Of a stretch of DNA of 64,000 nt, positions 45,121-54,033 are shown one piece after another (the first letter of the stretch is position 1; every line of letters begins with the position of its first letter). Where the stretch lies: assembly GCF_014696435.1 (NCBI RefSeq), contig NZ_JACJQG010000029.1:1-64000 (forward strand), read 5' to 3'. Made by a program: the position numbers and the translations under genes. Origin of the DNA: Calothrix anomala FACHB-343. GTDB lineage: Bacteria; Cyanobacteriota; Cyanobacteriia; Cyanobacteriales; Nostocaceae. The notes beneath the pieces were generated by a model. The model was not told the DNA's origin and made no database searches. It worked only from the letters and a program-made list of their open reading frames with translations.

Positions 45121-46227
45121 ATGAAAATAGCTCTAGTCCATGATTACTTAACCCAGCGCGGTGGAGCAGAACGGGTATTTGAGTTACTTTGTAAACGTTA
45201 CCCTACAGCCGATATTTATACTTCGTTATACGACCATCAAAAAACCATAGATTTGAGCGAACGCATCGTTAATACGACTTTCTTACAAAATCTTCCCGGT
45301 GCGGTTAATTATTTTCGCCTGATTGCTCCCTTATATTTTCCAGCTTTTCGGGCGCTCAATTTACAAGGCTACGATTTGATTATTAGTAGTAGTACTAGCT
45401 TTGCTAAAGCAGTCCGCAAAAATCCCCAAGCGCTACATATTTGCTTTTGTCATAATGTCACCCGGTTTTTATGGGATACAGAAACTTATTTACGCGAATA
45501 TAAAGACTATCGATTTTTTACACCGCTAATTGAGAAGATATTTCAATTCATGCGGAAAGTAGATTTGCAATATTCCCAAGAACCAGACTTATATATTGCC
45601 AATTCCACCATTGTAGCCCGTCGGATTCAAGAGATATACCAAAAGCAAGCTATCGTAGTTAATTACCCTATCGATACCAGTAAATTTACCTTTTCGGAAA
45701 CCAAAGAAGAATATTATTTGGCTTCAGCCAGGATGATCAGTTATAAACGTTTAGATATAATAATTGAAGCCTTTAATTGGTTAGGATGGCGATTATTAAT
45801 TTCTGGAGATGGCCCAGAAGAAGAACGCTTAAAATCCAAAGCATTAGATAATATTGAGTTCTTAGGACATGTGAGCGATCGCCAACGTCAAGACTTGTTT
45901 TCTAAAGCTAAATCTGTGATTGTTGCAGCTTTAGAAGATTACGGCTTAGTTCCAGTAGAGGCTAATGCTAGCGGTACTCCAGTCATTGCTTATGGCGCAG
46001 GTGGTGTATTAGATACTCAAGTACCCAGAAAAACCGGGGTGTTCTTTCAAAGACAAACACCCGAATCTATACAAGCTGCATTACTAGAAGCTGGCGCAAT
46101 CAATTGGAATTACCAAAATATCCGCGATCATGCATTGACAAACTTTTCCGAAACCGCATTTTTCAGTAAAGTCGAACACATTATTGATCGAGCTTGGAGA
46201 ATGCATCAACAAATGATTAGTAATTAG
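45121..46227 (+). CDS. Family 4 glycosyltransferase
   Basis: 368-residue GT-B retaining glycosyltransferase. It starts 'MKIALVHDYLTQRGGAERVF', the GT4 acceptor loop. C-terminal features are 'YYLASARMISYKRLDIIIEA', 'LISGDGPEEERLKS' and 'EDYGLVPVEANASGTPVIAY', the nucleotide-sugar EX7E-type motif. Length is typical. It is peripheral at the cytoplasmic membrane and should extend the HEP repeat unit. It comes after the strong hairpin and before the Wzc-like gene, 250 bases apart. Confidence 0.92.
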   Translation: MKIALVHDYLTQRGGAERVFELLCKRYPTADIYTSLYDHQKTIDLSERIVNTTFLQNLPGAVNYFRLIAPLYFPAFRALNLQGYDLIISSSTSFAKAVRKNPQALHICFCHNVTRFLWDTETYLREYKDYRFFTPLIEKIFQFMRKVDLQYSQEPDLYIANSTIVARRIQEIYQKQAIVVNYPIDTSKFTFSETKEEYYLASARMISYKRLDIIIEAFNWLGWRLLISGDGPEEERLKSKALDNIEFLGHVSDRQRQDLFSKAKSVIVAALEDYGLVPVEANASGTPVIAYGAGGVLDTQVPRKTGVFFQRQTPESIQAALLEAGAINWNYQNIRDHALTNFSETAFFSKVEHIIDRAWRMHQQMISN

Positions 46228-46477
46228 TAATTCGTAATTAAACAATGTTGTAACACCAGATATCTACAGATTTCTCAGTTAGGTTTGTGGTATAAATTTC
46301 CATCTATAACGTAAGTAAGTCAGTCAATCTCACTTATTACGAAACATAAATATATATCTGGAAACCCTTACCTATTAGAACTTTTAACTGAGTATTCTAG
46401 TAGTTTTATTGTATCAACTCATTTAATTACGAATTATCAGATGTTCCCATAGCGTCTCAAACATAAGGATAATAAAC

Positions 46478-48727
46478 GTGGTTCAAGCGAGTCTCAATCC
46501 CAGCCTCAATTCCAGCCCTAATTCAATTCCTAATCCAACTGCCGACAATGAAGTTGGTTATGGAAAAATGTTTGCTGTACTTGTCCGCCGATTTCCTTGG
46601 TTTTTACTGGTATTTTTGACTTCCATTACTTTGGCAGGTTTTATTACGACTAAAACTAAGCCGACTTATAAAAGTTCCATGCAGTTATTAGTCGAACCTA
46701 ACTATCAAGTTAAACCAGAAAAAGCCGGATTAGAAAACCAATTTACCGACGTTAACATTGAAATAGATACAGCAACTCAGCTTAACTTGATGCAGAGTTC
46801 GGGACTAATTCAAAAAGCAGTCGATATGCTGCAAAAAGATTACCCGGATATGACTGTAGGGGAAATTAAAACTTCCTTGGTTTTAAATCAAATCAAAACT
46901 AAAGAAGATAATGTCTTAACCAAAATTTTCCAAGTTGAATATACTTCTAACGATCCCATTAAAACCCAAAAAGTCCTAGCGGCGATTCGCCAAGTGTATG
47001 TGGATTATAACAAGCAGCAGCAAGATACACGCTTACAAAAAGGTCTGCAAGTTATTCGCGATCAGTTAAAAAAAGCTAGTGATGAAGTGAATGCTTCGGA
47101 AACCAATTTGCAAAGGTTCCGCCGCACTCAAAATTTAATCGATCCAGAAACACAAGCCAAAGCATTAGAAGATAATTTAAACAAAATCCAAGAAGAAAGA
47201 CGCACTACCCGTTCTCTCTATCAAGAAGCTGTGGCGCGTCAACAATCTTTGCAAGCACAACTTAACCGCTCTCCACAAAATGCGCTGGTTTCTTCTCGTT
47301 TGAGTCAATCTACTCGCTATCAAGGTTTATTGAACGAAATTCAAAAAACCGAACTGGCTTTATCACAAGAACGTTTGCGCTTCACAGAAGAGACTCCTAG
47401 CGTCCAAAAGTTGCAAGAACAACTAGAGGGACAAAAGCAATTATTACAACAAGAAGTTAGCAGAACTTTAGGCGGAATCCCAGCTAATGCGGTTGCGGGA
47501 GAAAATCTTTTAGAACAAGGACAACTTGGTCAAATTGACCTGAATCTTGCAGGTCAGTTAGTAGAAACCCAGACTACGATAGTTTCATTAGCTGCACGCG
47601 ATCAAACTTTGGCACAGAAAGAGAACGATTTACGCTTACAACTCAAGCGTTTTCCGCCGCTTTTGGCTTATTACAATCGCATACTACCGCAGTTACAATT
47701 TAGCCGCGAACGTTTGGAACAACTGTTACGCGCAGAACAACAGTTAAGACAAGAACTTTCTAAAGGCGGATTTAATTGGGAAGTTGTGGAAGAACCCCAA
47801 AGAGGGATGCTAATAGGCCCCAATCTCCAGCAGAATTTGTTGTTGGGTGCAGTGGTTGGCTTAATGTTGGGAGGAATTGCAGCTTTTGTCAGAGAAGCCT
47901 CTGATGATGCGGTTCATACAACTGCAGAATTAGAGAAGCAGGTTGCACTGCCTGTGTTAGGAATTACGCCTAAGTTACCGGCTACACAACCGCGAGATTC
48001 ATTGATTAAGTTACCTTTTGGGAAGCCAGAAGTTCTCGCACCTTGGACAGTGCAAGTTTTGCAATCTCCTCCGAGTTGGGAATCTCTCGATTTGATTTAT
48101 AAGAATATTGAGTTACTCAATACTGTTACCAATTTAAAATCTTTGATGATCACCTCGGCTTTACCCGATGAGGGTAAATCAGCTTTGGCTTTAGGTTTGG
48201 CTATGAGTGCTGCACGGTTACACAAAAAGGTACTGTTAATTGATGCCAACTTACGGGAGCCGAGTCTGCATCATCAGCTAAATCTTCCCAACGATCAAGG
48301 ACTTTCCACTCTCTTGACGAGTGAGGCGGCTGTTCCCAACCAAATGAGTATTCAATACTCAGGTTCATCTTACATTGATATTTTGACTGCCGGGCCTATA
48401 CCAGCAGATGCAGCCAATCTCTTGAGTTCTCCACGAATGAAACAACTAATGGCGGCATTTGAGGAAAATTACGATTTGGTACTGGTAGATGGTTCACCGG
48501 TGTTGGGTTTGGTGGATGCAATGCTCACCGCCTCATCTTGTCGCAATGTGGTGATGGTAGCCAGTATTGGTAGGGTAACTCGCGCTCAAATGGCGCAAGC
48601 TACAGGGATGTTGAGCAAGTTAAATTTGATTGGAGTTGTCGCCAATGGTGCTTCTAGTTCTCAAAGCACATATGTACCCTATAACAAGCCACAAAGATTG
48701 GCTTTGCAACAAGCTTTAGAAAAATAA
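46478..48727 (+). CDS. Wzc-like polysaccharide chain-length BY-kinase
   Basis: 749-residue bacterial tyrosine-kinase type polysaccharide co-polymerase. The N-terminal Wzz part has a first membrane helix near 34-54 ('RFPWFLLVFLTSITLAGFIT'), a long periplasmic coiled coil (about 190-330 and 380-430) and a second helix near 455-475. The cytoplasmic kinase has Walker A 'TSALPDEGKSALALGLAMSA', Walker A' 'VLLIDANLREPSLHHQL' and Walker B 'YDLVLVDGSPVLGLVDA'. The C-terminal tail carries only two tyrosines ('STYVPYNKP') rather than a rich cluster, so autophosphorylation may be modest. It starts with GTG 46478, preceded by AAGGAT. It controls chain length and export of the envelope glycan. Confidence 0.9.
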   Translation: MVQASLNPSLNSSPNSIPNPTADNEVGYGKMFAVLVRRFPWFLLVFLTSITLAGFITTKTKPTYKSSMQLLVEPNYQVKPEKAGLENQFTDVNIEIDTATQLNLMQSSGLIQKAVDMLQKDYPDMTVGEIKTSLVLNQIKTKEDNVLTKIFQVEYTSNDPIKTQKVLAAIRQVYVDYNKQQQDTRLQKGLQVIRDQLKKASDEVNASETNLQRFRRTQNLIDPETQAKALEDNLNKIQEERRTTRSLYQEAVARQQSLQAQLNRSPQNALVSSRLSQSTRYQGLLNEIQKTELALSQERLRFTEETPSVQKLQEQLEGQKQLLQQEVSRTLGGIPANAVAGENLLEQGQLGQIDLNLAGQLVETQTTIVSLAARDQTLAQKENDLRLQLKRFPPLLAYYNRILPQLQFSRERLEQLLRAEQQLRQELSKGGFNWEVVEEPQRGMLIGPNLQQNLLLGAVVGLMLGGIAAFVREASDDAVHTTAELEKQVALPVLGITPKLPATQPRDSLIKLPFGKPEVLAPWTVQVLQSPPSWESLDLIYKNIELLNTVTNLKSLMITSALPDEGKSALALGLAMSAARLHKKVLLIDANLREPSLHHQLNLPNDQGLSTLLTSEAAVPNQMSIQYSGSSYIDILTAGPIPADAANLLSSPRMKQLMAAFEENYDLVLVDGSPVLGLVDAMLTASSCRNVVMVASIGRVTRAQMAQATGMLSKLNLIGVVANGASSSQSTYVPYNKPQRLALQQALEK

Positions 48728-48870
48728 AGCATTTCGTCGTAGTCAGGATTTTAGTCCTATTTTTGAGGATTGAAGTTCTCACTACGAGGGTTGAATTATC
48801 AAGTTCACAACCATCTTCAAGTCTTCCATCGAGGACGGGGTTTTAAACCCCAAAATTTCCCTAACGAGTC

Positions 48871-49668
48871 ATGAATTACTCTACACCTCTGGTGACTATG
48901 ACTACTTCAATCATTCCCTCTCGGCAAAATCACTACAATCCAACTGAGCAACACCAAGAACTTCTCTCTCCATATTGCACCCTATTGTGGCGACGAGGTC
49001 AGCTGTGGGTGAAGTCTCCTAAAGATATCAAACAGCCATATCTACCTTCTTTATATAACCAACAGTTGTTAGTAGATTGTTTAAAACATTCGCCCGTGAA
49101 ATTGGTAAGTATAGATTCTCGGCTGGGTGAAGCTTGGTTATCGTTATGGGTAGAAGCTTGCGAACAAGCAAATAAGCCAATGTATTTACGTTTCCCCTCT
49201 GGTAATCAACGGCTGAAACTAGGTAAAGCTAAATCTGGGAAAAAGCCATTTCAGCGCCTTGTGGATTGGATTGTGGCTTTATTCTTGCTGGTGTTAGCGA
49301 TTCCGGCGATGTTAGCCTTGATTGTACTCATGCAAGTTGATTCACCAGGGTCAATTTTCTCTTCTGAGTGGCAGGTAGCAGAAAGTGGTAAACTGTTTCG
49401 CGCTATCAATTTTCGTACCACTGAGCAGCAAAACCTGACACGCTTGGGGCGTTGGATGCTTCAATATAATCTGCACAAATTGCCGCAGTTATTTAATATA
49501 TTACAAGGCGATCGCGGTTTCATCGGCTCTCGTTGTTGGACTTTAGAGGATGTAGTCTATCTGAGTTCAGAAGCCCAAAAAGACGCAAATCCAGTACCAG
49601 CAATGAGCGGTGCATGGGAAATCAGCCCAGAGATGAACCTGTTAAATTTAGATGGACAAACCCTGTAA
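48871..49668 (+). CDS. hepC: HepC-like sugar transferase
   Basis: 265 residues. The C-terminal half is a short bacterial sugar transferase: 'RLVDWIVALFLLVLAIPAML' is the membrane helix, then 'DSPGSIFSSEWQVAESGKLF', 'LHKLPQLFNILQGDRGFIGS' and 'PVPAMSGAWEI' match the WbaP/WcaJ catalytic core, which moves a sugar phosphate to undecaprenyl phosphate. The usual 'RPGLTG' is here 'VPAMSG', and the normal acidic residues are partly altered. The N-terminal 120 residues are unlike the family. It sits directly before the HepA-type ABC gene, the order of hepC-hepA in Anabaena as I recall, where hepC is required for heterocyst envelope polysaccharide. Confidence 0.8.
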   Translation: MNYSTPLVTMTTSIIPSRQNHYNPTEQHQELLSPYCTLLWRRGQLWVKSPKDIKQPYLPSLYNQQLLVDCLKHSPVKLVSIDSRLGEAWLSLWVEACEQANKPMYLRFPSGNQRLKLGKAKSGKKPFQRLVDWIVALFLLVLAIPAMLALIVLMQVDSPGSIFSSEWQVAESGKLFRAINFRTTEQQNLTRLGRWMLQYNLHKLPQLFNILQGDRGFIGSRCWTLEDVVYLSSEAQKDANPVPAMSGAWEISPEMNLLNLDGQTL

Positions 49669-49964
49669 TTTCTTGCTGATGAGATTTGATTGTTGAGGAA
49701 TTTCAAAACATCAATCTGAATCACAAGGATTGGAAATTTCTCTACATCAAGACTCTCCCTATGCAGTGCAGTTATCGCATTTGAGATGTTTAAGTTATTT
49801 TGCTTTTAAGTTGCACAATCCATCGTCAGGGCTGTTGACTGTTGCCCGTAGGGGCGGGTTTATTTGGATCTTTGTTGATCGACGAGGATATCGGTAAACC
49901 CGCCCCTACACCAGCCCGTACTAACTGCCTGTATATCTAGCCCCACTATTCGTAAACAATATCC
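49669..49964. promoter_or_regulatory. hepA upstream region with palindromic repeat
   Basis: 296 bases before the HepA-type gene. In Anabaena the hepA upstream region is reported to be developmentally controlled. Here it carries a CCCGTAGGGGCGGGTTTA / TAAACCCGCCCCTAC inverted repeat (49852-49913) that could influence transcription into hepA. No regulator site was identified. Confidence 0.4.
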
Positions 49965-51815
49965 ATGTCTTTGCAAATTCAGCTGACGCTCAAAAATTTA
50001 TTTAAAGCTAGTAATTTCTGGCAAGAAAATCATTTAATATTACGAGAATTTAAACATTTTCGCAAAATTGCGGTTTTAGCAATTGTATTTTCTTTTTTAG
50101 CAGCCACCTTTGAAGGTGTCAGCATCGGCTTTTTATTATCTTTTTTACAAAGTTTAACTACTCCAAATGCTCAACCTGTGCGTACAGGTATCGAGTGGTT
50201 TGATATTGCCATTTTAGGAATTAATCAATCAGTACATAGTCGGTTATATCGGATTTGCTTGCTGATTTTATTAACTACTTGGATGCGAGCAACTTTTAAT
50301 TATTTTGCTCAAGTCTATACAGAATTAACTCAACTGCATCTTGGCGATCGCTTACGTAAGCAGATTTTTGAACAGTTGCAAGCTTTACCATTAAGCTTTT
50401 ACACTCAAGTGCGTTCTGGGGAACTAATTAACACTATTACTACAGAAATTGAACGCATCAGACAGGGTTTTAGTGGCGTGGCATTTTTGTTTACAAGAAT
50501 CATTACTACTCTGGTTTATTTAATTTCCATGTTTTTGCTTTCTTGGCAACTGGCAATTATTTCTCTGATGTTATTTACGCTGTTAGGGGTAGGGTTATCT
50601 AATCTTAACGCCAGAGTGAGGGAAAGCAGTTTTGGTATGTCCGTTGCTAATGGGACTTTTACCTCCACAGCTATGGAATTCATTAACGGAATTCGCACAG
50701 TTAACGCCTTTGGGACTCAAGAATTTGAGCGTCAGCGTTACTATCAAGCTAGCGATCGCGTCGTGAGTAGTTCGACAAAAGTAATTTATACCTGGACTTT
50801 GGTAAGACCAATTGCCGAAGGCGTAGCCACAACGGTGTTAATTGGTATGATTATTTTGGCATTCACTTTATTTGTAGCGAATGGTACCCTACAAGTTGCA
50901 TCGCTTTTAACTTTTTTCTTTGTTCTATTTCGCCTAGTACCCTTTGTCCAAGATATGAATGGAACTAGAGCTTTTCTCAGTACCATGCATGGTTCAGTAA
51001 ATAATATTAAAGACTTGTTGAGAACTGAAGATAAAACTTACTTTGAAAACGGTAAGCTGGCGTTTCCGGGAATAAAAAGGTCAATTGACTTGGTAGGGGT
51101 AGATTTTGGTTATAATGCCGAAAATTTAGTGTTGAATAATATTACCCTGTCGATTGAAAAAGGCAAAATGACTGCCTTAGTCGGTGGATCGGGTGCAGGT
51201 AAAACCACGCTTGCAGATTTAATTCCCCGATTTCATGATGCTACCCAGGGATATATATATATTGATGAAGTTGATGTCAAGAAATTTGACATTAATTCCC
51301 TGCGGCGCAAGATAGCTGTTGTTAGCCAAGATACGTTTATTTTTAACACTTCTGTCTGGAATAATATTGCTTACGGTACCCCAGGCGCGACAGTAGCAGC
51401 AATTAAAGAAGCTGCCAAACAAGCGAATGCAATAGAATTTATTTTAGACATGCCTGAAGGTTTTGATACCCAATTAGGAGATAGGGGTGTGAGATTATCT
51501 GGGGGACAACGCCAAAGAATTGCGATCGCGCGTGCTTTATTACGCAATCCAGAAATTTTGATTTTGGATGAAGCTACCAGCGCCTTAGATTCGGTTACCG
51601 AACGGTTAATTCAGGAATCCCTAGAAAAGTTATCTGCTGGACGAACAGTAATTGCGATCGCGCACCGTCTTTCAACTATCGCCAACGCCGATAAAGTTGT
51701 AGTTCTCGAACAAGGACGCATCGTTGAACAAGGTAAATATCAAGAACTCCTGGAGTTAAAAGGTAAACTTTGGGAATATCATAAGTCTCAGTATGAAATG
51801 GGTCAAATAGGCTAA
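49965..51815 (+). CDS. hepA: HepA-type ABC exporter (heterocyst envelope)
   Basis: 616-residue type I ABC half-transporter. Six membrane helices occupy about 35-330 ('IAVLAIVFSFLAATFEGVSI', 'FLLSWQLAIISLMLFTLLGV'). The nucleotide-binding domain has 'ALVGGSGAGKTTLADLIPRF' (Walker A near 405), 'VRLSGGQRQRIAIARALLRN' (signature near 512), 'ILILDEATSALDS' and 'IAIAHRLSTIANADKVVVLE'. It corresponds to HepA (HetA) of Anabaena, needed for envelope polysaccharide deposition in heterocysts, based on its place after a HepC-like gene. It probably flips or exports the lipid-linked glycan. It lacks a C39 domain, unlike the exporter at 19.8 kb. Confidence 0.9.
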   Translation: MSLQIQLTLKNLFKASNFWQENHLILREFKHFRKIAVLAIVFSFLAATFEGVSIGFLLSFLQSLTTPNAQPVRTGIEWFDIAILGINQSVHSRLYRICLLILLTTWMRATFNYFAQVYTELTQLHLGDRLRKQIFEQLQALPLSFYTQVRSGELINTITTEIERIRQGFSGVAFLFTRIITTLVYLISMFLLSWQLAIISLMLFTLLGVGLSNLNARVRESSFGMSVANGTFTSTAMEFINGIRTVNAFGTQEFERQRYYQASDRVVSSSTKVIYTWTLVRPIAEGVATTVLIGMIILAFTLFVANGTLQVASLLTFFFVLFRLVPFVQDMNGTRAFLSTMHGSVNNIKDLLRTEDKTYFENGKLAFPGIKRSIDLVGVDFGYNAENLVLNNITLSIEKGKMTALVGGSGAGKTTLADLIPRFHDATQGYIYIDEVDVKKFDINSLRRKIAVVSQDTFIFNTSVWNNIAYGTPGATVAAIKEAAKQANAIEFILDMPEGFDTQLGDRGVRLSGGQRQRIAIARALLRNPEILILDEATSALDSVTERLIQESLEKLSAGRTVIAIAHRLSTIANADKVVVLEQGRIVEQGKYQELLELKGKLWEYHKSQYEMGQIG

Positions 51816-51849
51816 AATTTACTCTTGTTGATTGCACCGTCAATCCCAA

Positions 51850-51930
51850 AACTTTAGACCTCTAAGTTTATACTTAGTATCATTTTCAGATGGGTGCTTG
51901 GCAATCTCCATCTGAAAATATTTTTAAGTT
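51850..51930 (+). repeat. Two-hairpin repeat, diverged copy 3, in 5' leader
   Basis: Matches the 129-base repeat around both hairpins: CTAAGT-TTAT-ACTTAG (51862-51877) and CATTTTCAGATGG (51881-51893) with CCATCTGAAAATA (51908-51920). Stem bases changed in pairs relative to copies 1 and 2. It lies between hepA and the next gene, 46 bases before its ATG. Confidence 0.7.
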
Positions 51931-51965
51931 TAAATTTTCACGACTTTGTTCAGCAAAATGTCCAG

Positions 51966-52883
51966 ATGGCGATAAATACCTCTGTAAATAAAACTAACTT
52001 ACCTATATTGTATGAGGTAAATTCAATGGTAAATATCGGCTACCATTCCAGTAAAATTCAAGGGCAATTTATCAGCAGTATCTATACACAAATTGTTGAT
52101 AAAATTATTAATATCCCGATTAAACAAGCGCGCCAAGTCAATATTAATGTCTATGCTTTTTCCTGCGAACGAGATTTAGCTGTACAGGTAGCAAGTATTC
52201 GCTCGTTTATTCGTCATGTAGGCGTACCTCATAAATTTACTGTGATTTCTGATGGTAGTTATACGGTTAACTCTTGTAAATTATTGTCGCAAATTCACCC
52301 TTGTGTAGATGTTGTTGATTGGCAAGATTTAGCCGCTCCACAAATTCCCGATTATATCTTTAAACATGCCTTAAATCATCCCCATCGACCCACTAAGGCT
52401 ATGTGGAAAAGATTGGCAGCTTTAATGTCATTAAAGATTGACAGCCCCACAATTTATACAGATGCGGATATTTTATTTTTTCCTGGGGCTACAGATTTAA
52501 TTGCTCTATGTCAATCTAGAGATAATTTACCTTGGTATTTACCAGATTGTAAACCTTCTTTAGACGATCGCATTCTTTTAGAAAGCGATGAAAAAATTAA
52601 CCCAGTTAACGCAGGTTTCTTCATCTTAAAACAGCAATTAGATTGGTATTCACCATTAGAGAGAGTTGCTAAATTTGTCGAATCACCGATTTTTTATACA
52701 GACCAAACTGTAGTTCATTTAGCTATGCATCATGCCCATGCTAAACCACTCACAAAAGATAAATATATAATTAATGTTGACGACCAATTTATGTATCCTG
52801 ACCGTTACGCTTCACAGCAGATTGCATTAAGGCATTATGTGAACGATGTCAGGCACAAATTTTGGTTGAATGTCGGTGTATAA
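51966..52883 (+). CDS. Nucleotide-diphospho-sugar transferase-like protein
   Basis: 305 residues from ATG 51966. The frame opens earlier (GTG 51894), but that lies inside the hairpin repeat. The central motif 'SPTIYTDADILFFPGATDLI' contains a DxD metal-binding triad, and 'NPVNAGFFILKQQLDWYSPL' follows, as in GT-A glycosyltransferases that use a nucleotide sugar. Other parts, such as 'VYAFSCERDLAVQVASIRSF', match the GT-A start strand. I cannot name the family more closely. It is soluble. The next gene begins 1 base after its stop, so the two are translationally linked. Confidence 0.75.
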   Translation: MAINTSVNKTNLPILYEVNSMVNIGYHSSKIQGQFISSIYTQIVDKIINIPIKQARQVNINVYAFSCERDLAVQVASIRSFIRHVGVPHKFTVISDGSYTVNSCKLLSQIHPCVDVVDWQDLAAPQIPDYIFKHALNHPHRPTKAMWKRLAALMSLKIDSPTIYTDADILFFPGATDLIALCQSRDNLPWYLPDCKPSLDDRILLESDEKINPVNAGFFILKQQLDWYSPLERVAKFVESPIFYTDQTVVHLAMHHAHAKPLTKDKYIINVDDQFMYPDRYASQQIALRHYVNDVRHKFWLNVGV

Positions 52884-52884
52884 A

Positions 52885-54033
52885 ATGAGCAAAATTGTAA
52901 CTAATACCAAAATGATTTATCACTGTACCAACACTAATATGAAAGGAGGTGGTGGCATTGAAACTTATGTTGCTTCTTTAGCACTATCAAAAATTTCTGG
53001 AGTTAGCGATCGCGTTCTCAAGGAGATAAAAACCGAGGATCAAACTCAGTTTGAGTTGCTGCACATCCACGATCCGGAATTATTAGCCGATATCCGTGAA
53101 GAATGTCCCACCATATTTACTCTGCACAATCACTGCACCTACTGTCCTAGCGGTACCAAATATTTAGCAGACCGAGGCAAAATCTGCGATCGCTCCCTCG
53201 ATCCTCTAGGATGCTTGTGGGGTCATGTCGTAGATGGTTGTGGTAGCCGCAGACCACACAAAATTATTGGTGATTGGTGGAATGCTTATAATCCCTTAAC
53301 TATACTGAAAACACTGAAAATTCCCGTAATCGCCAATAGCGAATATGTGCGTCAACAAATTATTCGTGTAGGGATAGCACCTGAGCGGATAATTACCCTC
53401 CATTGTGGTGTGCGATCGCCTAATCTCCCCACAGAACCTCTCAAACGGACAATTCATCAAAATCAGCGCATTTTGTTTGTTGGTCGCATTGTTCCCGATA
53501 AAGGTTTAGATTGGCTACTCAAAGCCTTAAGCAAAACTGAGCGACATATCCATTTAGATATTGCCGGTGATGGTTGGAGTAAACCACGAATGGAACAATT
53601 AGCTCAAGATTTAGGGTTAAGCGATCGCATTACATGGCATGGTTGGTGTAACCCAGAGCAATTAGAAACCCTTTATCAACAGTGCTTGGCTGTAATTTTT
53701 CCTAGTTTGTGGCCAGAACCAGCCGGTCTTGTCACCTTAGAAGCTTATGCACGCTATCGCCCTGTAATTGCTAGTGCTGTCGGGGGAATTCCCGAATATG
53801 TACAAGATGGAAAAACAGGAATTCTCATTTCACCTAATGATATTTCCCAGTTGGCTGCGGCGATTAATGAACTAGCTAATAACTATCGCAAAGCCAGATT
53901 AATTGGCGAACAAGGTCAAGCTTGGTATCAGGAAGAATATACCATTGATATTCATGTTCAGCGATTAGCAGCAATTTATACCAAAACCATCACTGAATTC
54001 CATGCAAGAAATAACCAGAGAAATTTATGTTGA
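52885..54033 (+). CDS. Family 4 glycosyltransferase
   Basis: 382 residues from ATG 52885; ATG 52870 in the same frame would overlap the previous gene by 14 bases. The start 'MIYHCTNTNMKGGGGIETYV' has the glycine-rich acceptor loop of GT4. The C-terminal domain has 'RILFVGRIVPDKGLDWLLKA', 'DIAGDGWSKPRMEQLAQDLG' and 'PSLWPEPAGLVTLEAYARYR'. A cysteine-rich insert (about 90-130, 'HNHCTYCPSGTKYLADRGKI') with many Cys is unusual for GT4 enzymes and recurs in a subgroup. It overlaps the next gene by 7 bases. Its donor sugar is unknown. Confidence 0.9.
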   Translation: MSKIVTNTKMIYHCTNTNMKGGGGIETYVASLALSKISGVSDRVLKEIKTEDQTQFELLHIHDPELLADIREECPTIFTLHNHCTYCPSGTKYLADRGKICDRSLDPLGCLWGHVVDGCGSRRPHKIIGDWWNAYNPLTILKTLKIPVIANSEYVRQQIIRVGIAPERIITLHCGVRSPNLPTEPLKRTIHQNQRILFVGRIVPDKGLDWLLKALSKTERHIHLDIAGDGWSKPRMEQLAQDLGLSDRITWHGWCNPEQLETLYQQCLAVIFPSLWPEPAGLVTLEAYARYRPVIASAVGGIPEYVQDGKTGILISPNDISQLAAAINELANNYRKARLIGEQGQAWYQEEYTIDIHVQRLAAIYTKTITEFHARNNQRNLC

